The position numbers and the translations under genes are program-made. The notes beneath the pieces were generated by a model. It did not search any database, was not told the origin of the DNA, and saw only the letters and a program-made list of their open reading frames with translations. Of a DNA stretch of 27,381 nucleotides, positions 1 to 4,244 are shown piece by piece; positions within the stretch are counted from its first letter, which is position 1; every line of letters begins with the position of its first letter. The stretch is from a virus, in the IMG/VR virus record IMGVR_UViG_3300027851_000110, positions 1-27,381 of that record, one strand, 5' to 3'.

Positions 1-92
1 GGGTAGAGGTCTTTCATTGAACTACCACCTGACTTACCTAGTTTGAAGTCTTGCCATTCTTCGGTGTTTTGTGCGATATTAATTACTTTCAT
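1..92 (-). CDS. YqaJ/lambda-exonuclease-like recombination nuclease, N-terminal fragment
   Basis: This is the first 30 codons of a gene that runs off the left edge of the window. The visible protein starts MKVINIAQNTEEWQDFKLGK and continues with a Ser/Gly-rich turn (SGGSSMKDLYP). The pattern Q-N-T-x-E-W...GK...G is how YqaJ-type viral recombinases and lambda-type 5'-3' exonucleases begin. In that family this segment precedes the catalytic core, which is not in the window. The start overlaps the end of the Rad52-like gene by 14 bases, so the two are translated together. An annealing protein next to an exonuclease is the usual two-component phage recombination module. The assignment rests on a short N-terminus plus context, so confidence is moderate. 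Confidence 0.6.
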   Translation of the reverse strand, partial: MKVINIAQNTEEWQDFKLGKSGGSSMKDLY

Positions 93-732
93 CTAGTTCT
101 GCCTTTTTATCGTTTTTAGCTTTAATGACTTCTGGTATTACACGAACGCTTGCTTTTAGGTTCATGAATATTTGCCGCAAGGCTTCAGTGTTTTTTGCTT
201 GTTTTATCTTTTCTATTGCTTCTTTTGCTAGTTCTTTAGATTTATCGGTATACATTGGGCTAAACTCTAAAGTGTCTTTACGATTCAGATTACCGCCAAA
301 AATGTCACCAATTTTATCTGCCGCGTCTTTGATTGCAAAACTTTCTGCTGCTGGTAGGCCTTTAGCGATTGCATCACTTTTAATGTGGATTAAGTCTGCT
401 GCGCTTTCTCCTTTATCGGTTTGGATTGCAATAGCTCCAGTACCGTCTTGGTAAGTCCATCCGCCGATAGGTTGCTTGTAGTGAAGCCTAACGGTGACAT
501 AGATAGAATTAAGCATTTGTCCTTCACGCAAAATTTCAACTTTATATTCTTGAAATATCCGCTTTAAAAGGAGCTCTACTTTATCAATCGGTAGATAGTC
601 TACATTCTTTGCAAGTGGGTGTTCTTTAATCCAGCTTTTTGGTGGTGCTTGGTTGATAAACTCCAAAAACTTGTCCATCTTTTCAAATTGGATAAGTTCG
701 TTACTTTCAACGAGCTTAATTAGTTCACTCAT
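79..732 (-). CDS. Rad52-like single-strand annealing protein (phage recombinase)
   Basis: The 217-residue product looks like a phage Rad52/Sak-type single-strand annealing protein, which pairs complementary strands made by a partner exonuclease. The visible marks are a segment around residues 46-70 (YLPIDKVELLLKRIF then KVEIL), a beta-hairpin region with GGWTYQDGTGAIAIQ at 90-104, and the family-like helix AESFAIKDAADKIGDIFGGNL at about 129-149, matching the Rad52 pattern A..A.K.AA...G..FG..L. The C-terminal third is Lys-rich and charged. ATG at 732 has the ribosome site AAAGGA five bases upstream and a good promoter at 767-795. The next gene, an exonuclease fragment, overlaps its end. The family call is from pattern recognition; ERF or RecT-like annealers are the alternatives. 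Confidence 0.72.
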   Translation of the reverse strand: MSELIKLVESNELIQFEKMDKFLEFINQAPPKSWIKEHPLAKNVDYLPIDKVELLLKRIFQEYKVEILREGQMLNSIYVTVRLHYKQPIGGWTYQDGTGAIAIQTDKGESAADLIHIKSDAIAKGLPAAESFAIKDAADKIGDIFGGNLNRKDTLEFSPMYTDKSKELAKEAIEKIKQAKNTEALRQIFMNLKASVRVIPEVIKAKNDKKAELDESN

Positions 733-766
733 GTAATCCTTTCGTCATAAACCTTTATACTCTCTA

Positions 767-795
767 ATTTTAGCACAAGGGTATAAATAAAGCAA
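767..795 (-). promoter_or_regulatory. Promoter of the annealing protein/exonuclease operon
   Basis: On the minus strand, TTGCTT (790-795) and TAAAAT (767-772) are separated by exactly 17 bases, with the start codon about 35 bases further on. This is one of the few promoters in the window with a recognisable -35 box. Its -35 lies just beside and back to back with a plus-strand extended -10 site (799-807), so firing of the two divergent promoters may interfere. Confidence 0.6.
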
Positions 796-798
796 GTG

Positions 799-807
799 TG
801 ATATAAT
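799..807 (+). promoter_or_regulatory. Extended -10 promoter for a candidate small RNA
   Basis: TGATATAAT is a full extended -10 motif (TGn plus TATAAT at 802-807) on the plus strand. No good -35 box is visible, as is usual for extended -10 promoters. The predicted transcript would start near 814, directly before a stem-forming segment and an intrinsic terminator at 868-897, with no ORF of note in between. Confidence 0.5.
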
Positions 808-813
808 GCTTTT

Positions 814-897
814 AGGCGAGACTTTCACTCTTTTTGCGTGATGTCATAAACCTTGTCTCGTCTACTGCCCCTGGTTGCCCACCTGCTAGGGGTTTTT
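814..897 (+). ncRNA. Candidate small structured RNA (about 84 nt)
   Basis: The segment begins about seven bases after a TGnTATAAT promoter. GCGAGAC at 816-822 can pair with GTCTCGT at 855-861. CCCCTGG (868-874) pairs with CTAGGGG (886-892) and is followed by TTTTT (893-897), an intrinsic terminator. No ribosome site plus ORF was found inside. Promoter, closed stem and terminator together suggest a short independent transcript opposite the recombination operon. It matches no RNA family I recognise. Confidence 0.42.
868..897 (+). terminator. Intrinsic terminator of the candidate small RNA
   Basis: A seven-base-pair stem, CCCCTGG/CTAGGGG (one G-T wobble), with an 11-base loop, is followed directly by five T residues on the plus strand. 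Confidence 0.55.
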
Positions 898-1021
898 ATG
901 TTGCTTTTGAAATCAACTTATGCTTAAATCAACACATAGCCTAGACTCGTACTTTACCCACCTTTTAGGACAATGATATGTACCACTAATCTAGGTAACA
1001 GTGGGCAAACAAACAATTTAT

Positions 1022-1063
1022 AATAGGACGCGAACTATGCACTACATATAGCGTCCTATTTTT
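1022..1063 (+). terminator. Perfect 10-bp inverted repeat with T-run, probable terminator
   Basis: AATAGGACGC (1022-1031) and GCGTCCTATT (1051-1060) are perfect complements with a 19-base loop, and the plus strand continues as a run of T (1059-1063). On the minus strand the tail is less T-rich, so plus-strand termination is more likely. It stands just before the DnaA box at 1073 and could instead be a binding or cruciform site of a replication origin. No gene is nearby for it to terminate except the small RNA region upstream. Confidence 0.5.
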
Positions 1064-1097
1064 GTACCCATTTTATCCACAACAAACTTATGGCTAC

Positions 1098-1126
1098 TTG
1101 TAATGAATGATTATTTACTGTACAAT
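1098..1126 (+). promoter_or_regulatory. Possible plus-strand promoter in the control region
   Basis: TTGTAA (1098-1103) and TACAAT (1121-1126) are separated by 17 bases. The predicted start is near 1133 and the next terminator is at 1241-1269. The direct repeats at 1102-1113 and 1124-1135 overlap the spacer and the -10, as an operator pair would. Confidence 0.38.
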
Positions 1127-1135
1127 GAATGACTA
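1102..1135 (+). repeat. Pair of 12-base direct repeats (AATGAATGAyTA), 22-base period
   Basis: AATGAATGATTA at 1102-1113 and AATGAATGACTA at 1124-1135 differ at one position. Their starts are 22 bases apart, about two helical turns, so a protein could bind both on one face of the DNA. They overlap a possible promoter and follow the DnaA box at 1073. Confidence 0.55.
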
Positions 1136-1269
1136 AGCAGGCATTTACGTCAAATAGTGTAAGCCCTGCCCAAGATAACGCCAGTTAGGGGTTGCATTAT
1201 TGTCCACACTCGTATATATTAAGAGGTGACGTAGATGCCGACCGCCTAGCAATAGGCGGTTTATCTTTT
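1133..1269 (+). ncRNA. Candidate control-region transcript ending at a strong hairpin
   Basis: The segment lies between a possible promoter (TTGTAA-17-TACAAT) and a clean intrinsic terminator. Inside, GCAGG (1137-1141) can pair with CCTGC (1165-1169). A GAGGTG ribosome-like site at 1224-1229 precedes a four-codon ORF (ATGCCGACCGCCTAG, M-P-T-A) that runs into the terminator stem, so a tiny leader peptide cannot be excluded. No longer ORF is present. An antisense, copy-control or attenuator RNA for the downstream plus-strand gene is possible but unproven. Confidence 0.33.
1241..1269 (+). terminator. Intrinsic terminator (8-bp perfect stem, GCAA tetraloop)
   Basis: ACCGCCTA (1241-1248), loop GCAA (a stable GNRA tetraloop) and TAGGCGGT (1253-1260), followed by TTATCTTTT. 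The stem would be perfect on either strand, but the T-rich tail is on the plus strand. Confidence 0.65.
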
Positions 1270-1349
1270 GCCAAAGCTACGATCGGGCTAAAGGCAACCA
1301 TAATCAATATTAGTCTTACCCCCAACAAACGGGCTTTTTAAGGATGCTT

Positions 1350-1637
1350 ATGACAACTAGGAAAGAACTTCTTGAGAGCGAGTACCGAACAACTGTACAG
1401 CTGTCAACTGAACAATTGGGATTAAAACCAACTGTACAACTGTCAACTGATAATAATGAGGTGGACCAGCTCTACGCACAACTTAAGGACTTGGTGAACG
1501 ATAAATTCAAGCCATGGTACTGTAAACAGTTTTATAACTTAGGACGCGATAGGACGCTCATACTAGCCGCACAGGCAAGGGCTGACTACACAACAAGCCC
1601 CCAAAGGCTGTTCAGCTACCTACTTAAAAGAGGATAG
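1350..1637 (+). CDS. Unknown protein with an internal TVQLST repeat; only plus-strand gene
   Basis: The protein has 95 residues if it starts at ATG 1350, which has AAGGA (1340-1344) at good spacing. The in-frame ATG at 1344 overlaps that ribosome site and is less likely. Near the N-terminus there are two 13-residue repeats (TTVQLSTEQLGLK and PTVQLSTDNNEVD), encoded by a nearly exact 22-base DNA repeat. The C-terminal half (KFKPWYCKQFYNLGRDRTLI...QRLFSYLLKRG) is basic and aromatic and could bind nucleic acid. It follows the DnaA boxes and repeats and is the only gene facing right, so a replication or control role is plausible. I do not recognise the family. A terminator follows at 1667-1694. 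Confidence 0.6.
   Translation: MTTRKELLESEYRTTVQLSTEQLGLKPTVQLSTDNNEVDQLYAQLKDLVNDKFKPWYCKQFYNLGRDRTLILAAQARADYTTSPQRLFSYLLKRG
1390..1450 (+). repeat. Two 22-base direct repeats inside a coding region (39-base period)
   Basis: The sequences at 1390-1411 and 1429-1450 match at 21 of 22 positions. They share CAACTGTACA, then G or A, then CTGTCAACTGA. The period is 39 bases, so the repeat also keeps the reading frame (13 codons). Each copy contains TGTACA, and the first contains the palindrome ACAGCTGT. Codon-level identity this high suggests either recent duplication or a DNA-level role such as an iteron or operator. Confidence 0.7.
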
Positions 1638-1666
1638 TGCTATAATTACCAAGGCAGTAAAAAGTA

Positions 1667-1694
1667 AACCCCCGTACAAAGCGGGGGTTCTTTT
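1667..1694. terminator. Bidirectional terminator between converging genes
   Basis: AACCCCCG (1667-1674) and CGGGGGTT (1682-1689) form a perfect GC-rich 8-bp stem with a 7-base loop. The plus side continues CTTTT, and the minus side continues into TTTACTTTTT. It lies exactly where the plus-strand gene (ending at 1637) and the minus-strand gene (ending at 1693) converge, so it probably serves both. Confidence 0.8.
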
Positions 1695-2055
1695 AATCCC
1701 AGCGAGGGTTGTTACCTTTTAGGATAGGTCTTTGTAAGTCGATCGCCTGTACAGCAAGCATAGCAAGGTCTGACTCTATTTTATGTGAGCGTGGGTCTCT
1801 TGCGGCTGCTTCCATTGCAAACATTAAGTTGTCCATAGACGAGAACAACTCAGGAGTAGGCTGAAACTCTCTGATAGTCCTTCTGAGAGCGTGAAAGCCT
1901 AAGATAGGGACAGGAGGACATACGCGGTGTATTTCATTGTGTACGTCTCTGTCTATTCTTGGTATGAGTGACGGTGTTTCTCTAAGTGCTTTGGCTTCGG
2001 GGCGCAATGACCACTCTTGTTTGTTATGTAAGATGTGGTGTCCGTCCCTCTGCAT
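1693..2055 (-). CDS. Unknown His-rich protein, possibly HNH-fold-like
   Basis: The 120-residue protein has a histidine cluster, HHILH at residues 6-10, and a second motif, DVHNEIHRVCPPVP, at about 37-50 (H39, N40, H43, C46). The spacing of the two His clusters recalls a degenerate HNH/beta-beta-alpha metal site, but a full HNH signature is not present, so this is only a structural guess. The C-terminal half is helical and acidic. ATG at 2055 overlaps the TGA of the upstream 44-residue gene (TGATG), indicating translational coupling, and no separate ribosome site is obvious. It ends at the bidirectional terminator at 1667-1694. Lying outside the lysis operon, with its own promoter, it may be an accessory or early gene. 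Confidence 0.6.
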   Translation of the reverse strand: MQRDGHHILHNKQEWSLRPEAKALRETPSLIPRIDRDVHNEIHRVCPPVPILGFHALRRTIREFQPTPELFSSMDNLMFAMEAAARDPRSHKIESDLAMLAVQAIDLQRPILKGNNPRWD

Positions 2056-2189
2056 CAGTCCGAGCCTAAGATAATGTTATTATTCTCGACAGCTATAATA
2101 GCCTCACCACCAAGTAGTCGTCGATATAAGTCGTGGTTAGCTATGTTTAGCTCTGAGACTGGTTCAAGGAGGTTGAGGTCTTTTTCCAT
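2055..2189 (-). CDS. Small unknown protein (44 aa), probably leaderless
   Basis: The ORF encodes MEKDLNLLEPVSELNIANHD and continues to ...IIAVENNNIILGSD (44 residues). It is coupled through TGATG to the histidine-rich gene downstream, so the two form one unit. A TATAAT box ends exactly six bases before the ATG, which places transcription start on the A of the start codon. There is no ribosome site, consistent with leaderless translation. I do not recognise the protein. Its small acidic, helix-like first half could be a partner of the downstream product. Confidence 0.58.
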   Translation of the reverse strand: MEKDLNLLEPVSELNIANHDLYRRLLGGEAIIAVENNNIILGSD

Positions 2190-2195
2190 AGTTTC

Positions 2196-2201
2196 ATTAT
2201 A
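2196..2201 (-). promoter_or_regulatory. -10 box of a predicted leaderless promoter
   Basis: A perfect TATAAT lies six bases before the ATG at 2189. TTGACA at 2209-2214 is only 7 bases upstream and cannot be its -35. It lies just downstream of the terminator at 2213-2248, so the two-gene unit is separated from the lysis operon. Confidence 0.5.
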
Positions 2202-2212
2202 CTACTTGTGTC

Positions 2213-2248
2213 AAATAAAATAAGCCCCTTTCTGAATGAGGCTTATTT
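2213..2248 (-). terminator. Terminator of the lysis operon / small RNA
   Basis: On the minus strand AAATAAGCC (2240-2248) and GGCTTATTT (2218-2226) form a perfect 9-bp stem, and the transcript continues TTTTATTTG. It also works weakly on the plus strand. It closes the long minus-strand transcription from the tail and lysis genes. Confidence 0.75.
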
Positions 2249-2352
2249 CTGGTACAGCATTGGCTAACCTGTGGATGCCTAGCCTTTTGTTAAAGCTAGT
2301 ATGGGATTGTGTCCCCCGTCTCCAATGTGGTCTGTACCGTGTAATTCACACC
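2213..2352 (-). ncRNA. Candidate structured small RNA at the end of the lysis operon
   Basis: On the minus strand an extended -10 promoter (2359-2388) predicts a start near 2352. The RNA would contain a near-palindrome (GTGTGAATTACAC), then an 88-base domain (2251-2338) closed by the perfect 7-bp pair GGTACAG/CTGTACC and continued inside by CCAAT/ATTGG. Within it, CTAGC and GCTAG can pair. It ends at the terminator at 2213-2248. The closing stem looks like a tRNA acceptor, but no T-arm or anticodon arm can be drawn. No good ORF is present. Alternatively it is the structured 3' untranslated region of the holin mRNA. Confidence 0.45.
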
Positions 2353-2358
2353 ACGTTC

Positions 2359-2388
2359 ATAATAGCAACAACCCCCCTGATTAATCAA
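2359..2388 (-). promoter_or_regulatory. Extended -10 promoter (TTGATT-18-TATTAT)
   Basis: On the minus strand TTGATT (2383-2388) and TATTAT (2359-2364) are 18 bases apart, and TGC precedes the -10. The same TGCTATTAT occurs before the gene at 19189-19527. It lies downstream of the holin stop and before the structured RNA segment. Confidence 0.5.
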
Positions 2389-2393
2389 GAGGG
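2366..2393 (-). terminator. Possible terminator after the holin gene
   Basis: On the minus strand CCCTCTTGA (2385-2393) pairs with TCAGGGGGG (2372-2380), including G-T wobbles, around a TTAA loop. It is followed by the weak T-tract TTGTTG. The wobble pairs favour the minus strand. The hairpin overlaps the -35 box of the promoter above, so both cannot act on the same molecule at once. Confidence 0.4.
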
Positions 2394-2439
2394 ATTATTA
2401 CTTATCTGGACGATACCCCGGAACACTCTTAGTATACCA

Positions 2440-2676
2440 CTATTTATAGTCAGGTGTAGTGGCTTTTCCTAAAAGAATACCAAGCTTAGGCCACTTCTTT
2501 TCAAGCAAGCGAACAACCGTATAGTAAACGGCTGTCAGAAGCCCTGTAAGCCCCACTATAAGCCCTGTCTGTGTTTCAGCGTCTATTTGTACTCCTAGTG
2601 TTACAAGCCACGTTACGAGTGCTCCTACGACTATAGGCACAACGGTTCTAATAAGTGACGTAAAATAGTTGTTCAT
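2440..2676 (-). CDS. Holin-like small membrane protein
   Basis: This 78-residue protein has two predicted membrane helices, about residues 8-28 (LIRTVVPIVVGALVTWLVTL) and 36-57 (TGLIVGLTGLLTAVYYTVVRLL), a short polar turn, and a basic C-terminus. That is the size and layout of a class II phage holin, which opens the membrane to let the endolysin out. The gene starts immediately after the endolysin stop codon, with GGAGG eight bases before ATG. The adjacent CHAP endolysin supports the role. Two other small membrane proteins lie upstream, so which one sets the lysis time is not certain. Confidence 0.72.
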   Translation of the reverse strand: MNNYFTSLIRTVVPIVVGALVTWLVTLGVQIDAETQTGLIVGLTGLLTAVYYTVVRLLEKKWPKLGILLGKATTPDYK

Positions 2677-3333
2677 TTACTTGTCCTCCACGTAGAGCGT
2701 TGCTCCATCGTACTTTTTAAATTTACTCGGCTTGGTTAAAGTATCTTGTTTAAAAGTATATAAGTCGTCAATGACGGGAAGTACAAGTGTACCGTTTGAC
2801 TTCATATCTGTTTTCCATGCTTTAGAGCGAACAACTGCGTCTTTGTATGGTGCAGCATCTAACCCTATCTCTTTCCACTTCTTATAGTCTTCGTATTCTG
2901 CGGGTGTTAAGTACACGTCGTTACCTCCTTTTGGTCTAAGAATACCAATAACCTTACTTGGGTCAATCTTTCGCTTCCTAATAGCGTCTCCGCCTTTCCC
3001 TTGTCCATTTCCTGTCTGTCCGTTCTGTTCAAGGATTTGTGAGCCTTCTAACCCTACACCGATATGTTCTGGACTAGTACCAGCTGTATCAATAATAACA
3101 ATGTCACCAGGACGTATACTCTTGTCTGTTACCTTGTCGAATTTAGCAAGAACAGAAGGTTTCGTCTTGATCCAATACTCTATAGCGTCACCATACGCCC
3201 CAATAGGAAGTCCAAAGACTTCATTTAGGTAAACTGTTGTAAGGTCTGTGCATTGGTAAATAGCACCTTCAGGGTAGTTGTCTATGTCTACCCTTTTGCC
3301 TTCCCACCTATTTACGAAGTCGTTTAGAGCCAT
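2677..3333 (-). CDS. Endolysin with N-terminal CHAP domain
   Basis: The 218-residue product carries an N-terminal CHAP (Cys/His amidase-peptidase) domain that cuts peptidoglycan peptides. The catalytic Cys is C28 in AIYQCTDL, the His is H90 in SPEHIGVGL, and QNGQ at 103-106 supplies the usual third polar residue. The RPGDIVII strand lies between them. The domain ends near residue 135 (GILRP). The remaining 80 residues, Lys- and Tyr-rich, are unrecognised and may bind the cell wall. The ATG at 3333 has GAAGGG upstream and is a better start than the upstream in-frame codons. It overlaps the membrane protein gene by 26 bases and is followed directly by the holin. No signal peptide is seen, so export needs a holin. 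Confidence 0.85.
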   Translation of the reverse strand: MALNDFVNRWEGKRVDIDNYPEGAIYQCTDLTTVYLNEVFGLPIGAYGDAIEYWIKTKPSVLAKFDKVTDKSIRPGDIVIIDTAGTSPEHIGVGLEGSQILEQNGQTGNGQGKGGDAIRKRKIDPSKVIGILRPKGGNDVYLTPAEYEDYKKWKEIGLDAAPYKDAVVRSKAWKTDMKSNGTLVLPVIDDLYTFKQDTLTKPSKFKKYDGATLYVEDK

Positions 3334-3673
3334 TGTTTTTACCCTTCGGTGGTATATTGTAGATTGATATAACAAAGGCAACTAACCCAGCAAACACCCA
3401 TGCTAGACTACCTACCACAAAGTTTACGCTCCTGAGCAGTTCTAGCTGGTCCATAGGCGCTCCAATACTTAATAGGTATAAGTAAGCAATTCCAGGCATA
3501 TTTGTCACTACAACGCTTGAAAGTAAGAATGTTACCATTACTCGAATAAAGTTAAATCTGTCATCTTTCGCGTCAAAGTTCGCCATTAGCTGACGAGTAA
3601 GAACAATGGAGAACAAAACAACCGCAAGACTTCTACTAATAAGTGCAAATAACACTTCATTAAATTCGTTCAT
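3308..3673 (-). CDS. Membrane protein with three predicted helices, lysis region
   Basis: This 121-residue protein has hydrophobic segments at roughly 8-26 (LFALISRSLAVVLFSIVLT), 44-70 (VMVTFLLSSVVVTNMPGIAYLYLL) and 85-105 (VVGSLAWVFAGLVAFVISIYN), and a basic tail rich in Lys, Asn and Gly. It sits just before the endolysin and overlaps the upstream gene by ATGA, with GGGAGG before its start. The position and topology fit a holin, antiholin or membrane partner for lysis, but no family is recognised. Confidence 0.6.
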   Translation of the reverse strand: MNEFNEVLFALISRSLAVVLFSIVLTRQLMANFDAKDDRFNFIRVMVTFLLSSVVVTNMPGIAYLYLLSIGAPMDQLELLRSVNFVVGSLAWVFAGLVAFVISIYNIPPKGKNNGSKRLRK

Positions 3674-3867
3674 TTTCGCCTCCCCATCGCATAATACAAC
3701 TTAACTGCTAGGTCTCTAGAGTCTACACGGTCTATGGCTTTATTAGCCTTAGTCATTACAACAGTTGCTTTGTCTAACTTTTTGAGGGTTGCAGCCATAA
3801 TATTATCGGCTTCTTTTTTCTTAGCTTCGTCATATTCACGACGTTTTTTCGCGTTGAAAAAAAACAT
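3670..3867 (-). CDS. Small charged coiled-coil protein
   Basis: The 65-residue product, MFFFNAKKRREYDEAKKKEADN and onward, is mostly a charged helix rich in Lys, Asp and Ala, with a short hydrophobic start. The start at 3867 is chosen because GGGGTAAG lies just upstream and the ATG follows the previous stop by one base. Its end overlaps the membrane protein gene by ATGA. A peripheral membrane or spanin-like partner is possible from context only. Confidence 0.5.
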   Translation of the reverse strand: MFFFNAKKRREYDEAKKKEADNIMAATLKKLDKATVVMTKANKAIDRVDSRDLAVKLYYAMGRRK

Positions 3868-3868
3868 A

Positions 3869-4123
3869 CTACTTACCCCGCTTATCGTTAAGCTTGAGGA
3901 CTTCATTGAGCCTCGCTCCAAACGCTACTGTTTTTTCTACCAACACAGCGGCTTTGTCGCTGAAGTCTTTGGCATCCTGTACCCGCGCTGCTGATGTTAA
4001 GTCTTTGTCTTTGTTGACCTTCACAAGCTCGCGCCAGAGTATACCAATAACTGTGAGTAAAGGAGTTAGTATCGCCACTATGACTGCGATTTCTTCGGTC
4101 GTAAAGTTGATACCGCCCTGCAT
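3869..4123 (-). CDS. Single-pass membrane protein with cytoplasmic coiled coil
   Basis: The 84-residue protein has one N-terminal hydrophobic helix (about residues 11-29, EIAVIVAILTPLLTVIGIL) followed by a charged helical region with many Lys, Asp and Glu residues. This layout resembles phage haemolysin/XhlA-like or i-spanin-like lysis proteins, but no motif proves it. The ATG overlaps the TAA of a 34-residue ORF (TAATG), and GGAG lies seven bases upstream. It belongs to the chain of small lysis-region genes ending in endolysin and holin. Confidence 0.6.
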   Translation of the reverse strand: MQGGINFTTEEIAVIVAILTPLLTVIGILWRELVKVNKDKDLTSAARVQDAKDFSDKAAVLVEKTVAFGARLNEVLKLNDKRGK

Positions 4124-4227
4124 TAGTCATCTCCATCCCCTAAAACCGTAAATGGTTGCCATCGTCTATCACCTATGTTTCTCCAGAACGAGTTACCCTC
4201 GGAGTCTTGTGCCAGATTATCAACCAT
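4123..4227 (-). CDS. Small unknown ORF (34 aa) before the lysis genes
   Basis: The ORF reads MVDNLAQDSEGNSFWRNIGD and ends ...QPFTVLGDGDD. It fills the gap between the fibre-like gene and the membrane protein and ends with a TAATG overlap. A GGAGGG site lies 12 bases before its ATG, which is farther than ideal. A GTG eight bases from the same site opens a competing 19-codon frame. The composition looks protein-like, but reality as a gene is uncertain. Confidence 0.42.
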   Translation of the reverse strand: MVDNLAQDSEGNSFWRNIGDRRWQPFTVLGDGDD

Positions 4228-4244
4228 TTCACATACTTACCCTC

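Larger units (their letters stand above)
1065..1215. other. Candidate replication origin or DnaA-regulated control region
   Basis: TTATCCACA at 1073-1081 is an exact match to the consensus DnaA box, and TTGTCCACA at 1200-1208 is a close variant in the same orientation. Between them lies a pair of 12-base direct repeats (1102-1113 and 1124-1135) in AT-rich sequence. The segment is flanked by hairpins and lies in the only long non-coding stretch of the window (733-1349), at the boundary between the minus-strand blocks and the single plus-strand gene. Two boxes alone do not prove an origin; DnaA control of a promoter is an alternative. Confidence 0.4.

Noticed and set aside
1019-1024. TATAAT at 1019-1024 as a promoter
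   Set aside because: It overlaps the first arm of the hairpin at 1022-1060 and has no -35 or TG extension; a transcript from it would start inside the stem.
1234-1248. Leader peptide M-P-T-A at 1234-1248
   Set aside because: It has a ribosome-like site, but four codons running into a terminator stem is weak evidence; mentioned only as a possibility in the transcript entry.
2209-2214. TTGACA as -35 for the TATAAT at 2196-2201
   Set aside because: Spacing is 7 bases, far below the 15-19 needed; not a usable pair.
2251-2338. tRNA-like segment with a perfect 7-bp closing stem (GGTACAG/CTGTACC)
   Set aside because: No T-arm with TTC-type loop, no 5-bp anticodon stem with 7-base loop, and no CCA on either strand. 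Kept only as a structured RNA candidate.
2235-2472. Open frames on the plus strand through the lysis-terminator region and opposite large virion genes
   Set aside because: They have no ribosome sites, have odd composition (strand shadows of Ser/Thr/Ala-rich genes) and overlap well-supported minus-strand genes or RNA structures.
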